Shown: in pieces, positions 50,938 through 60,025 of the stretch
How the letters are laid out: each line of letters begins with the position of its first letter
Position numbering within the stretch: the stretch's first letter is position 1
Assembly: GCF_016093545.1 (NCBI RefSeq)
Contig: NZ_JADKYX010000023.1
Coordinates: 1 to 64,000, forward strand
Direction of reading: 5' to 3'
From: Massilia rhizosphaerae
Lineage (GTDB): Bacteria > Pseudomonadota > Gammaproteobacteria > Burkholderiales > Burkholderiaceae_D
Length of the DNA: 64,000 bases
The notes under the pieces: generated by a model
What the model saw: only the letters and a program-made list of their open reading frames with translations
Database searches by the model: none
What the model was told of the DNA's origin: nothing
Made by a program: the position numbers and the translations under genes

Positions 50938-52367
50938 GCGAGCTGCCAGAGATCGAGGGACAGGAGGTCGAAGCCGCCCTGGATGGCGTACAGCGCCAGC
51001 GAGGCGGGGGCCGTGGCCGGGAAGACGAGTTCCGTGATGACGGCCGCGCCGTGGTTCACGAACACCTCCACCGAGCAGTTGTCGACGAGGATGCGCAAGT
51101 GCAGTTCGGGCGCCGCATCGACCGGCGCGGCGCGGCGGCCCGCGAAATCCGGATGACCCGTCATGAGGCCGGAGTGCGACCGGTCGACGAAGACGGTGTG
51201 CGACTCGCCGTCGTAGCCGATCAGCGTGTGGTCGCCGCCGGCGTCGCCCAGGCGCAGGCCGAATTCGGCCGCGTCGCGCAAGGCGAACGTGACTTCGATG
51301 TCCCATTGCATGCCGGCGAGCGGCCGCACGTGCGCGCCGTTTTCGACGCGCATGCGGGGGACGTGTTCGTGTGCCGTGCGCCGGTCGGCCAGCTGGGCCA
51401 GCGGCGCCTGCGCGAGCACGAGGCCGCGCGCATCCCGGCGCAGCGCGAGCCGGCGCGGCTGCGACATCGCGCCGCGCCACGGCAGCGTGGGCGTGTCTTT
51501 CGCGTAGCGGTGATTGTTCATCCATCCGATCCAGACGGGGCCTGCGCTGCCTTCAGGCAGGCCGTTCCACGACAGCGCCGCGTAAAAGTCGGCGCCATGG
51601 TCGCTCCAGCGTGCCGGCTGGCCGGGGTAGGGCGTGAAGCGTTCGCCGTCGAAGTCGCCGACGAAGTACTGGCCGCCCATGCTGCCGCTCACGTGGCCGT
51701 CGAACACGTCGACTTTCAGCACCCAGGCCGTGCCGCCTTGCCATTCTACCGGGAACAGGTCCGGGCACTCCCAGATGCCGCCCGTCGCGCCGGCCGGGCC
51801 GAAGTCGCTCAGGTGGCGCCACGACTTGAGGTCGTCCGACGCAAAGAACGCGACGCGGTGCAGTTCCGGCAGCACGACGGCCATCAGCCAGAACCCGCCG
51901 GGCGCATACCACTGGACTTTCGGGTCGCGGAACTCGGCCATGCCGAGGTCCAGCACCGGATTGTGCGCGTACTTCGTCCACGTGCGGCCGCGGTCCGTGC
52001 TGTACGCGATGTGCTGGTTCTGCAGGCCGCCGGGGTTGCGCCGGCAGGCCGTGTAGATCGCGACGAGGGCCGTTTCGCCGGGGCCCGCGAAGCCGCTCGT
52101 GTTGCGCGTGTCGGCGACGGCGCTGCCGGAATAGATCATCGTGTGCTCGTCCGCATGCAGCGCGACCGGGAGCTCTTCCCAGTGCTGCAGGTCGGTGCTG
52201 ACGGCATGGCCCCAGCCGATGTCGCCCCAGACGACGCCGTTCGGGTTGTACTGGTAGAACAGGTGGTATTCGCCGTCGAACCACAGCAATCCGTTGGGAT
52301 CGTTGATCCAGTTGCGGCGGGGCGTGAAGTGGTAGCCGGGGCGGAAGGCCGGCGCTGTGTCGTGCAT
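50934..52367 (-). CDS. GH32 sucrose/fructan hydrolase, cytoplasmic
   Basis: This 477-residue protein starts at MHDTAPAFRPGYHF behind AAGGAG. The five-bladed propeller has the GH32 triad: nucleophile Asp23 in NWINDPNG, Asp148 in FRDP (transition-state stabiliser) and acid/base Glu200 in WECPD. A C-terminal beta-sandwich follows. No signal peptide is present, so it acts on imported sucrose, raffinose or short fructans. It is first in a two-gene unit with the sucrose-type permease. An extended perfect inverted repeat (CGATTGCAAA-CC-TTTGCAATCG, 52418-52439) overlaps a copy of the shared operator motif upstream. Confidence 0.95.
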   Translation of the reverse strand: MHDTAPAFRPGYHFTPRRNWINDPNGLLWFDGEYHLFYQYNPNGVVWGDIGWGHAVSTDLQHWEELPVALHADEHTMIYSGSAVADTRNTSGFAGPGETALVAIYTACRRNPGGLQNQHIAYSTDRGRTWTKYAHNPVLDLGMAEFRDPKVQWYAPGGFWLMAVVLPELHRVAFFASDDLKSWRHLSDFGPAGATGGIWECPDLFPVEWQGGTAWVLKVDVFDGHVSGSMGGQYFVGDFDGERFTPYPGQPARWSDHGADFYAALSWNGLPEGSAGPVWIGWMNNHRYAKDTPTLPWRGAMSQPRRLALRRDARGLVLAQAPLAQLADRRTAHEHVPRMRVENGAHVRPLAGMQWDIEVTFALRDAAEFGLRLGDAGGDHTLIGYDGESHTVFVDRSHSGLMTGHPDFAGRRAAPVDAAPELHLRILVDNCSVEVFVNHGAAVITELVFPATAPASLALYAIQGGFDLLSLDLWQLA

Positions 52368-52417
52368 GCGGGTGTCTCCTTGGCGTGTGGCGCTCGTTAT
52401 GCCGGTCAGGATAGCGT

Positions 52418-52446
52418 CGATTGCAAACCTTTGCAATCGTTTCCAA
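52418..52446. promoter_or_regulatory. operator-like site A before GH32
   Basis: TTGCAATCGTTTCCAA at 52431-52446 is a 16-mer of the motif shared with 52621, 61888 and 61955. It overlaps a perfect 10-2-10 inverted repeat at 52418-52439. It lies 51-79 bp upstream of the GH32 ATG. Confidence 0.75.
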
Positions 52447-52620
52447 TGCGCTGTGTGGTTCGGCGCGCATTCATGGGGAAGTGTTGTAATTTTGTCGCAC
52501 TTGCTGTGGCGCTACCAGCGAGGATGTGCCGCTTTAACGCGGCTTCTCTCATATATTGCGCGCGCCGCATTTGCCTTGGCGAAAAAAATTTGCGGGCAAT
52601 GTGTGCTCAAAAAAGTTTTA

Positions 52621-52636
52621 TTACAATCGATTGCAA
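52621..52636. promoter_or_regulatory. operator-like site B before the TBDT
   Basis: TTACAATCGATTGCAA lies 84 bp before the TBDT start in the GH32/TBDT divergent region (52368-52720). It is identical to the copy at 61888-61903 in front of the amylosucrase gene about 9 kb away. Confidence 0.8.
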
Positions 52637-52720
52637 TTGCTTGCAGTCTTGATTACCATGGTTTCAGCGCTGAAGCATCGCACGGCGTCCACAACCGAAT
52701 AAGAGACCGAAGGAGACCTC

Positions 52721-55297
52721 ATGAAGCACTACAACAAGCGTGCGCTGTGCGCCGCCGTCCAATCCATCTTCGCCGCGTCCGCCGCGGTGTCGCTGACCGC
52801 GCCGATGGCGCAGGCGCAGGAAGCCGCCGCGCCGGCGGCCACGGCGCCGGCGGCGAAGCAGGGCGACGCACTGGGCCTGAACACGGTCGTGGTGACCGGG
52901 GTCTCCGGCGGCAAGAGCAAGATGCGCAGCTCGATTTCCGTCACCGACATCGATCCGGACCAGATCGCGAACTTCGCGCCCCGTTCGGAAGCCGAGGTGC
53001 TGCACCTGATCCCCGGCATCCGCGCCGAAAGCTCGGCCGGTCCGGGCGGCAACTCGAACATCACGGTGCGCGGCCTGCCCATCGCGTCCGGCGGTTCGAA
53101 GTACGTGCAGTTGCAGGAAGACGGCCTGCCGGTCGTGGAATTCGGCGACATGAACTTCGCCAACAACGATTACTGGCTGCGCTATGACGCCAACGTCGAC
53201 CACGTCGAGACGGTGCGCGGCGGTTCCGCGTCCACGTTCGCCTCGCACGCGCCGGGCGCCATCATCAACTTCATCAGCAAGACGGGCGAAGAGGACGGCG
53301 GCACGGTGTCGCTGGCGCATGGCCTGAACTACAAGGAAAACCGCACCGACCTCGAATACGGCGGCCATATCCGTCCGGACCTGCGCTTCCACGTCGGCGG
53401 TTTCTACCGCGACGGCGAAGGCCCGCGCGCGAGCTCGTACAACACGGAACGCGGCTACCAGATCAAGGGCAACGTCACCAAGACCTTCAACCAGGACAAG
53501 GGCTACTTCCGCGTCAACTTCAAGGCCCTGGACGACCACGCGCCCACCTACACGAGCATGCCCGCCAGGGCCGACATCGACGGCAACACGCTGTCGGGCT
53601 TTTCCAGCATCCCGGGCTTCGACGTGCTGCGCGATTCGCAGAACTCGATCTACAACACGAGCGCGCCGAAAGTCGGCCCGGTCGGCACGGCGGCGGGCGT
53701 GGCGGACCTGACGAAGGGCATCTCGGTCAAGTCGAACGCGATCGGCTTCGAATTCCACAATCGGTTCGACGGCGGCTACACGGTCGACGACAAGTTCCGC
53801 TACACGTCGCAGAGCGGCGCGTTCCAGACGCAGTTCTGGAGCCTCGACACGCTGGCCGGCACCCTGGCCGGCTTCGGCAGCGGCGCCACGGCCGTCTACG
53901 CGAACGGCGCGAAGGCCGGCCAAGCGGTGACGCAGGCGAACCTCGCCACCGGGTATGTGTCGAACGGCGCCGCCATCGACGTGCACACGCCGGACATCGG
54001 CCACTACGCCAACGACCTGTCGGTGGGCCGCGACTGGCACGTGGGCGGCGCCAAGATGAGCGGCAAGGCCGGCTATTACCACTCGAGCCAGAACATCGTC
54101 GAGCAGTGGTCGATCAGCGGCCGCCTGATGGAAGCGGGCCGCGACGGCGCGCTGATCGACGTGAAGAGCGCGAGCGGCGCGGCGCTCACCACGATGGGCC
54201 TGACGGGCTACAACGACCAGTGGGGCGGCTGCTGCGCGCGCAGCTACGACGCGCACTACATGACGGACGCGCCTTACCTCGGCCTCACGTACGCCAACGG
54301 TCCGCTCGACGTGGACGCCAGCGTGCGCCACGACAGCGTGAAGGCGAGCGGCAGCTATGCGGGACCGATGCAGGTGGCGGGCGGCTTGGACGCCAACGGC
54401 GACGGCGCGATCACCGGCGCGGAACGCAATGTGTATGTGATCGACAGCGCGCATCCGCACCCGATCAACTACAAGGTCGGCTACAACTCGTACTCGCTGG
54501 GCGCCAACTACCAGTTCGACAAGGACGTCAGCTCGTTCGCCCGCGTCAGCCGCGGCGGCCGCGCGATCGCCGACCGCTTGCTGTTCTCGAGTAACATCGA
54601 CCCGGCCACGGGCGCGCTGGCCGCCGGCGCGGACGCCGCCGCCGTCGCCCAGGTCAAGCAGATGGAAGTCGGCCTGAAATACCGCGGCCACCGCGACTGG
54701 GGTTCGTACGGCCTGTTCTCCACGCTGTACCACACGACGGTCAGCGAATTCGATTACGACCAGACCCGCACCGTCGGTCCGAAGCTGAACCAGATCGGCT
54801 ACCGCTCCAACGGCATCGAGCTGGAATCCGTGCTGCACATCGGCGGCTTCGCGCTGAACGCCAACGCGACGTACACGGACCTCAAGATCACGTCCGACCT
54901 GGTCGGCCAGGCGACGGGCAACAGCACGGTCGGCAATACGCCGCACGGCACGCCGCACTGGCTGTACTCGATCTCGCCGCGCTACGATTTCGGCCCCGCG
55001 CAAGCCGGTTTCACCATCGTCGGCCAGAGCAAGGTGTGGTCGGACGACGCCGACACGCTGCAGGTGGAAGGCCGCAGCCTCGTCAACGCGTTCGTCAACT
55101 ACAACGTGGCGCCGAATACGACCGTGAGCCTGAACGTGAACAACCTGTTCAACAAGGTCGCGTTCTCGGGCGGCGTCGACCAGGGTTCGCTGGCGCAGAT
55201 CCGCGCGATGGGCGCCGCGATCGGTGCGGCGGGCGTGGTGTCGTCGCGTCCGGAAGCGGGCCGCACGGCCAGCGTGTCGGTGCGCTACGCTTTCTAA
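52721..55297 (+). CDS. TonB-dependent receptor of the sucrose/raffinose locus
   Basis: This 858-residue receptor has a signal peptide (cleavage near AQAQ-EA) and a TonB-box-like NTVVVTGV. The plug contains FAPRSEAEVLHLIPGIRAES and SNITVRGLPIASGG. The barrel ends ASVSVRYAF. The context is that of SuxA: LacI, SUT-type permease, GH32 and amylosucrase share an operator motif with it. It would take up sucrose or galactosyl-sucrose oligosaccharides across the outer membrane. AAGGAG precedes the ATG by 5 nt. It is followed after a weak hairpin by GH36 on the same strand, so read-through is likely. Confidence 0.92.
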   Translation: MKHYNKRALCAAVQSIFAASAAVSLTAPMAQAQEAAAPAATAPAAKQGDALGLNTVVVTGVSGGKSKMRSSISVTDIDPDQIANFAPRSEAEVLHLIPGIRAESSAGPGGNSNITVRGLPIASGGSKYVQLQEDGLPVVEFGDMNFANNDYWLRYDANVDHVETVRGGSASTFASHAPGAIINFISKTGEEDGGTVSLAHGLNYKENRTDLEYGGHIRPDLRFHVGGFYRDGEGPRASSYNTERGYQIKGNVTKTFNQDKGYFRVNFKALDDHAPTYTSMPARADIDGNTLSGFSSIPGFDVLRDSQNSIYNTSAPKVGPVGTAAGVADLTKGISVKSNAIGFEFHNRFDGGYTVDDKFRYTSQSGAFQTQFWSLDTLAGTLAGFGSGATAVYANGAKAGQAVTQANLATGYVSNGAAIDVHTPDIGHYANDLSVGRDWHVGGAKMSGKAGYYHSSQNIVEQWSISGRLMEAGRDGALIDVKSASGAALTTMGLTGYNDQWGGCCARSYDAHYMTDAPYLGLTYANGPLDVDASVRHDSVKASGSYAGPMQVAGGLDANGDGAITGAERNVYVIDSAHPHPINYKVGYNSYSLGANYQFDKDVSSFARVSRGGRAIADRLLFSSNIDPATGALAAGADAAAVAQVKQMEVGLKYRGHRDWGSYGLFSTLYHTTVSEFDYDQTRTVGPKLNQIGYRSNGIELESVLHIGGFALNANATYTDLKITSDLVGQATGNSTVGNTPHGTPHWLYSISPRYDFGPAQAGFTIVGQSKVWSDDADTLQVEGRSLVNAFVNYNVAPNTTVSLNVNNLFNKVAFSGGVDQGSLAQIRAMGAAIGAAGVVSSRPEAGRTASVSVRYAF

Positions 55298-55338
55298 GCG
55301 GCGCAAGCTCCGCTAGTCTCGCGCAGTTTCCGTAACCT

Positions 55339-55363
55339 GCCGCCCGCGACCCGGGCGGCATTT
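55339..55363 (+). terminator. GC-rich hairpin between TBDT and GH36
   Basis: GCCGCCCG pairs with CGGGCGGC around a 5-base loop, followed by only a short T run (ATTTCC). It may act as an attenuator that lowers expression of downstream genes relative to the receptor, rather than as a full stop. Confidence 0.5.
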
Positions 55364-55386
55364 CCATTTTCCGGACCGGTCCGATC

Positions 55387-57561
55387 ATGTACGCGAAAAC
55401 ACCCGATTCACCCGCCGACTGGCTCGTCCTGCACGGCACCGGCAGTTCGCTCGTGCTCGAGCTGCACGCGGACGAAGCGCCGCTGTGGCGCTACTGGGGC
55501 CCGCGCCTGCCTGACGGCGCGCTGCCCGGCGCCCCGCTGCGCGACGGACGCCCGCTGCCCAGCTTCATGCTCGACTTCGACCAGCCCTTGACCGTGCTGC
55601 CGACCTTCGGCGCCGGCTGGTTCGGGCAAAGCGCGCTGCTCGCGCACCGCGCCGGCACCGCGTTCGCGCAAGCGTTCACGGCCTGCGCGTTCGACTGGAT
55701 CGAGCCGGGCCGCGCCGTCGTGCTGCACCTGACGGACAGCGTGGCGCAGCTGCGCGCCGACATCACCCTGCGGCTGGACGCGGACAGCGACGTGCTGGTC
55801 GCGCGCACGGCGCTGACGAATCTCGGCACCGCGCCGCTGGACGTGCAGTGGCTGGCCGCGTTGACCCTGCCGCTGCCGGGCGACTGCGCCGCCGTGCGCT
55901 CGTACGCGGGCCAGCACCTGCACGAATTCATGCTGCAGGTCGACCCGCTGGCGCGCAGCCTGTGGCGGCGCGAGAACCGGCGCGGCCGCACGTCGCACGA
56001 CTGCTTCCCGGGCGCCGTCGTGTGCGCGCCGGGCGCGGGGGCGGACAGTGGCGCGGTCTACGGTGCCCACCTCGCATGGTCGGGCAACCATCAACAGACC
56101 ATCGAATGGCTGCACGACGGCCAGTACCAATGGCAGCTGGGGGAATGGCTGGCGCCGGGCGAGGGCTGGCTGGAACCGGGCCTCACCCTGGAAACGCCCG
56201 AGGTCGTCGCGTCGTTCTCGAGCGCGGGCTGGAACGGCCTGGCCGAGAACTTCCACGCCGAGCTGCGCGCGCGCCTGGACTGGCCCGGCGGCCGCATGCG
56301 CCCGCGGCCCGTGCACCTGAACACGTGGGAAGGCTTTTATTTCGACGTGCATCCGGCACCCGTCAAGCAACTGGCCAGCGCGGCGGCGGACCTGGGCATC
56401 GAACGCTTCGTGCTGGACGACGGCTGGTTCCACGGCCGCCACGACGACCGCGCCGCGTTGGGCGACTGGTGGCCGGACGATACCAAATTCCCGGACGGGC
56501 TCGGGGACCTCGTCGACCACGTGACGCATCTCGGCATGGAATTCGGCCTGTGGTTCGAGCCGGAGATGATCAATCCGGACAGCGACCTGCACCGCGCGCA
56601 TCCCGACTGGGCGCTGCAACTGGCCGGTCGTCCAATGCTCACGGCGCGCAACCAGCTCGTGCTGGACATCGCCCGGCCCGAGGTGGCCGACTACCTGTTC
56701 GACAAGATGTCGCGCCTGCTCGTGGCGCATCCGATCCGCTACATCAAATGGGACCACAACCGCGACCTGACGACGGCCGGCCTGCTTGACGGCCGGCCGG
56801 GCTACCGCGCCCAGGTCCTCGCGTTTTATGCGTTGCTGGACCGCCTGCGCGCCGCGCATCCGGACGTGGAAATCGAAAGCTGCTCGGGCGGCGGCGGGCG
56901 CATCGACTTCGCCGTGCTGCGCCGCGCGCACCGCGTGTGGACGAGCGACTGCATCGACGCCGTGTCGCGCGCAAGCATCCAGCGCGGCTTCCTGCAATTC
57001 TTCCCGCCCGAGATCATGGGCGCGCACGTGGGCACGGCGCCCGCGCACACGACGGGCCGCAGCCAGGCGCTGGCCTTCCGTGCGGCCGTCGCCCTGCCGG
57101 GCCACCTGGGCGTGGAGCTCGACGCGCGCGCGCTGGACGCGGCGCAGAAAATCGAGCTGGCGGCGTGGATCGCCCTGTACAAGCGATTGCGCGACCGCCT
57201 GCACGCGGGCCGCGTGTGGCTGGGTGAAGGGCAGGACGGCCTGCTGTGGCAGGCGCACGGCGACGCCGGCGACCTGCTGTTGCTGGTGTATCGGCTCGCG
57301 CCGAGCACGCACCGCTACACGCCGCCGCTGCGCCTGCCCATGCTGGATCCTGCCTTTCAATACCGTGTGACGGAAATCCGGCCCGACGGGCCGCCCGCGA
57401 CGAGCCACCGCGCGCCCTTGCTGGATGCGATCGGCAGCGCGGACGGCGCCACGTTCAGCGGCGCGTGGCTCGCCCACGCCGGCCTGCCGGTCCCGCGCGG
57501 CCAGGCGGAAACGGCGTGGATCGTTCATCTGCACAAGGAGGTTCACCATGACGGCCAATGA
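55387..57561 (+). CDS. GH36 alpha-galactosidase, cytoplasmic
   Basis: The 724-residue protein lacks a signal peptide and has the full GH36 layout: an N-terminal beta-supersandwich (to about 310), a TIM barrel and a C-terminal beta domain. Motifs include VLDDGWFHGRHDDRAALGDW, the nucleophile Asp456 in YIKWDHNRDL, ESCSGGGGRIDF and the acid/base Asp521 in RVWTSDCIDAVSR. It removes alpha-1,6-galactose from raffinose, stachyose or melibiose, leaving sucrose for GH32 and amylosucrase. It follows the TBDT and overlaps the halogenase-like gene by 14 bp. It is the main evidence that the locus handles raffinose-family sugars and not just sucrose. Confidence 0.95.
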   Translation: MYAKTPDSPADWLVLHGTGSSLVLELHADEAPLWRYWGPRLPDGALPGAPLRDGRPLPSFMLDFDQPLTVLPTFGAGWFGQSALLAHRAGTAFAQAFTACAFDWIEPGRAVVLHLTDSVAQLRADITLRLDADSDVLVARTALTNLGTAPLDVQWLAALTLPLPGDCAAVRSYAGQHLHEFMLQVDPLARSLWRRENRRGRTSHDCFPGAVVCAPGAGADSGAVYGAHLAWSGNHQQTIEWLHDGQYQWQLGEWLAPGEGWLEPGLTLETPEVVASFSSAGWNGLAENFHAELRARLDWPGGRMRPRPVHLNTWEGFYFDVHPAPVKQLASAAADLGIERFVLDDGWFHGRHDDRAALGDWWPDDTKFPDGLGDLVDHVTHLGMEFGLWFEPEMINPDSDLHRAHPDWALQLAGRPMLTARNQLVLDIARPEVADYLFDKMSRLLVAHPIRYIKWDHNRDLTTAGLLDGRPGYRAQVLAFYALLDRLRAAHPDVEIESCSGGGGRIDFAVLRRAHRVWTSDCIDAVSRASIQRGFLQFFPPEIMGAHVGTAPAHTTGRSQALAFRAAVALPGHLGVELDARALDAAQKIELAAWIALYKRLRDRLHAGRVWLGEGQDGLLWQAHGDAGDLLLLVYRLAPSTHRYTPPLRLPMLDPAFQYRVTEIRPDGPPATSHRAPLLDAIGSADGATFSGAWLAHAGLPVPRGQAETAWIVHLHKEVHHDGQ

Positions 57562-59056
57562 CCGCAGCTTGCGGAGCATCGTCATCGTCGGGGGCGGTTC
57601 GGCCGGCTGGATGGCGGCCGCCGCCCTGTCCGCGGTCGTCGCGGACGGCTGCGCCATCACGCTGATCGAGTCGGAGGAGATCGGGACGGTGGGCGTCGGC
57701 GAAGCGACCATCCCGCCCATCAAGATCTTCAACCAGACGCTGGGTCTGGACGAAGCGGAATTCCTGCGCCGCACGCAGGGCACGTTCAAGCTGGGCATCG
57801 AGTTCGTCGACTGGGCCAAAACGGGGCACCGCTACTTCCACCCGTTCGGCCCGCACGGCATGCAGTTCGACGCCGTGCCGCTGCACCAGTACTGGCTGCG
57901 CGGCCGCACGGCGCCGGGCGCGCTGCCGCTCGACGAATACTCGATGGCGTGGGCCGCCGCCAGCCGCGGACGGTTCGACAAGCCGTCCCGCGATCCGAGC
58001 CACATCGGCTCGACGTTCGACTACGCGTACCACTTCGACGCCGGCCTGTACGCGGCGTACCTGCGCGAGGTCGCCGACGCGCGCGGCGTGCGCCGGCTGG
58101 AAGGGCGCATCGTCGGCGTGGACCTGCGCGGCGCGGACGGCTTCATCGAAGCGGTGCGGCTCGCGGACGGCAGATGCATCGCGGGCGACCTGTTCATCGA
58201 CTGCTCGGGTTTCCGCGGCCTCCTGATCGAGGGCGCGCTGCACACGGGTTACGAGGACTGGACGCACTGGCTGCCGTGCGACCGCGCCATGGCCGTGCCC
58301 ACCGCGCCGGACGGCGACCCCGCGCCGTACACGCGCTCGACGGCGCGCGCGGCCGGGTGGCAGTGGAAGATACCGCTGCAGCACCGCGTCGGCAACGGCT
58401 ATGTCTATGCCAGCACGCACGTGTCGGACGACGAGGCGGCGGCGACGTTGCTCGCCAACCTGGACGGCCCGGCGCTGGCGGCGCCGCGCGCGCTGCGCTT
58501 CGTCACGGGACGGCGCCGCCGCTTCTGGAACCGCAACGTCGTCGCGCTGGGCCTGGCCAGCGGGTTCATGGAGCCGCTGGAGTCGACCAGCCTGCACCTC
58601 GTGCAATCGGGGATCTCGCGCCTGCTCGCGCTGTTCCCGGACCGCGACTTCGACCCGCTCGTCATCGACGAGTACAACCGCATCGGCGTCAACGAGTACG
58701 AGCGGATCCGCGACTTCATCATCCTGCACTACAAGTTGACCACACGCGCGGACACGCCGCTGTGGCGGGCCTGCGCGGCGATGGACGTGCCGGACAGCCT
58801 GCAGCGCAAGATCGAGCATTTCAAGCGCTACGGACGCCTGGTGAGCGAAGGGCCGGAACTGTTCGGGAACGCGAGCTGGCTCGCGGTGCACGTGGGTCAG
58901 CTGAACTGGCCGCGGCGCCACGACCCGCTCGCGGACCTGCGCGGCGTGGACGGCGCCGCGATGCTGGCGCGCCAGCGCGACGCGATGGTGCGTGCGGCGG
59001 ACGCGATGCCGACGCACGCCCAGTTCATCGCGCGCTACTGCGCGGCGCGGCGTTGA
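57548..59056 (+). CDS. tryptophan-halogenase-family flavoprotein
   Basis: This 502-residue protein starts MTANDRSLRS behind AAGGAGG and overlaps the GH36 3' end. It has the FAD dinucleotide motif VVGGGSAGW-like IVGGGSAGW (Gly15-Trp21) and VGVGEATIPP. The Lys81 in TFKLGIEFVDW is at the position of the lysine that forms the chloramine-like or HOCl-guiding intermediate in PrnA-type enzymes. The halogenase WxWxIP signature is present as WQWKIP (271-276). All hallmarks of an active flavin-dependent halogenase are therefore kept. No flavin reductase and no tryptophan-derived natural product cluster is nearby. Members of this family recur beside carbohydrate TBDTs in Proteobacteria (from memory), but their role there is unknown. 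Substrate: unassigned. Confidence 0.85.
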   Translation: MTANDRSLRSIVIVGGGSAGWMAAAALSAVVADGCAITLIESEEIGTVGVGEATIPPIKIFNQTLGLDEAEFLRRTQGTFKLGIEFVDWAKTGHRYFHPFGPHGMQFDAVPLHQYWLRGRTAPGALPLDEYSMAWAAASRGRFDKPSRDPSHIGSTFDYAYHFDAGLYAAYLREVADARGVRRLEGRIVGVDLRGADGFIEAVRLADGRCIAGDLFIDCSGFRGLLIEGALHTGYEDWTHWLPCDRAMAVPTAPDGDPAPYTRSTARAAGWQWKIPLQHRVGNGYVYASTHVSDDEAAATLLANLDGPALAAPRALRFVTGRRRRFWNRNVVALGLASGFMEPLESTSLHLVQSGISRLLALFPDRDFDPLVIDEYNRIGVNEYERIRDFIILHYKLTTRADTPLWRACAAMDVPDSLQRKIEHFKRYGRLVSEGPELFGNASWLAVHVGQLNWPRRHDPLADLRGVDGAAMLARQRDAMVRAADAMPTHAQFIARYCAARR

Positions 59057-60008
59057 CGCATGGTGGGCAGGCGAGCCAGCGTTCGATGAAGGGGCGGTAG
59101 AAGTCCAGGCCGGCTGGTACCGCACCCGCGATGCAGCAGACGGCGCCGGCGAATTCGTTGGCGCACACGAGTGTTTGATCCAGCGGCCAACCGCGCGCGC
59201 GGCCCGTGAGGAACACGGCGGAAAAGGCGTCGCCCGCGCCGACCGTGTCGACGAGCGCGCCGGGCATCGCTGTCGGCGGCGCTTCGACGCAGCCGCCGTC
59301 CGCGCCGAAATACACGGCGCCGCGCGCGCCCAGCGTGACGATCAGGCCTTGCAGGTTGAAGATCCGCAGCAGCGTGGCGCAGGCGCTCCGCACTTCGGCA
59401 TCGCGCATGTCGGCGGTGCTGGGTCGCAGGTGCGTGTACCAGCCGAACAGGTCCTGCAATTCCTCTTCGTTGACCTTGACGACGTCGGCCGCGTGCAACG
59501 ATCCGTACACGCAGCGTTCCGTGACGTGGCCGGCACGCACGTTCAGGTCCAGGTAGCGGTGCGCGGGGCCAGCCTCCAGCAGGCGCGCGAGCGTGCGCTG
59601 CGATGCCGGCGCGCGCTGCGCCAGCGTGCCGAAATACAGCGTGTCCGCGCCCGCTTCGGCACATGCGGCCAGCGCGGGGCCGGCTTCGATGGCGTCGTAC
59701 GCCTGGTCTTCCAGGATCGTGAAGCGGTGGCTGCCGCCGTCCGCGCTGCGCTCGACGAGCACGCGGCCCGTCGGCCGTTCCGCGTCCACCTGCACGCCGG
59801 CCGTCTCCATCCCGAAACGGGCGCATTCGGCGCGCACGCGGCCGCCGTTCGCATCGTCGCCGACCCGGGTCAGCATCAGCACGGCCTGGCCGAACGCCGC
59901 CAGGTGCCGCGCCACGTTGAACGGCGCTCCGCCCAGCACCTGGTGGTCGCCGAAATCGTCGACGAGCGCTTCGCCGAATACGGCGATCGTTTGTTTTGCA
60001 GTCTCCAT
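59025..60008 (-). CDS. PfkB-family fructokinase
   Basis: This ribokinase-fold sugar kinase of about 327 residues begins near METAKQTIAVFGEALVDD. The first PfkB signature is LGGAPFNVARHLAAFGQ. The second is VDTVGAGDAFSAVF, with the catalytic Asp in GAGDAF and the anion hole. KVNEEELQDLFG also fits fructokinases. It phosphorylates fructose released from sucrose by GH32 or amylosucrase. The Met at 60008 has AAGG at a suitable distance; 60014 is an alternative. It lies 17 bp after the amylosucrase-type gene, same strand. Its 3' end overlaps the convergent halogenase gene by 32 bp. Confidence 0.9.
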   Translation of the reverse strand: METAKQTIAVFGEALVDDFGDHQVLGGAPFNVARHLAAFGQAVLMLTRVGDDANGGRVRAECARFGMETAGVQVDAERPTGRVLVERSADGGSHRFTILEDQAYDAIEAGPALAACAEAGADTLYFGTLAQRAPASQRTLARLLEAGPAHRYLDLNVRAGHVTERCVYGSLHAADVVKVNEEELQDLFGWYTHLRPSTADMRDAEVRSACATLLRIFNLQGLIVTLGARGAVYFGADGGCVEAPPTAMPGALVDTVGAGDAFSAVFLTGRARGWPLDQTLVCANEFAGAVCCIAGAVPAGLDFYRPFIERWLACPPCVNAAPRSSAR

Positions 60009-60025
60009 CTCCATCCTTTTATCGA

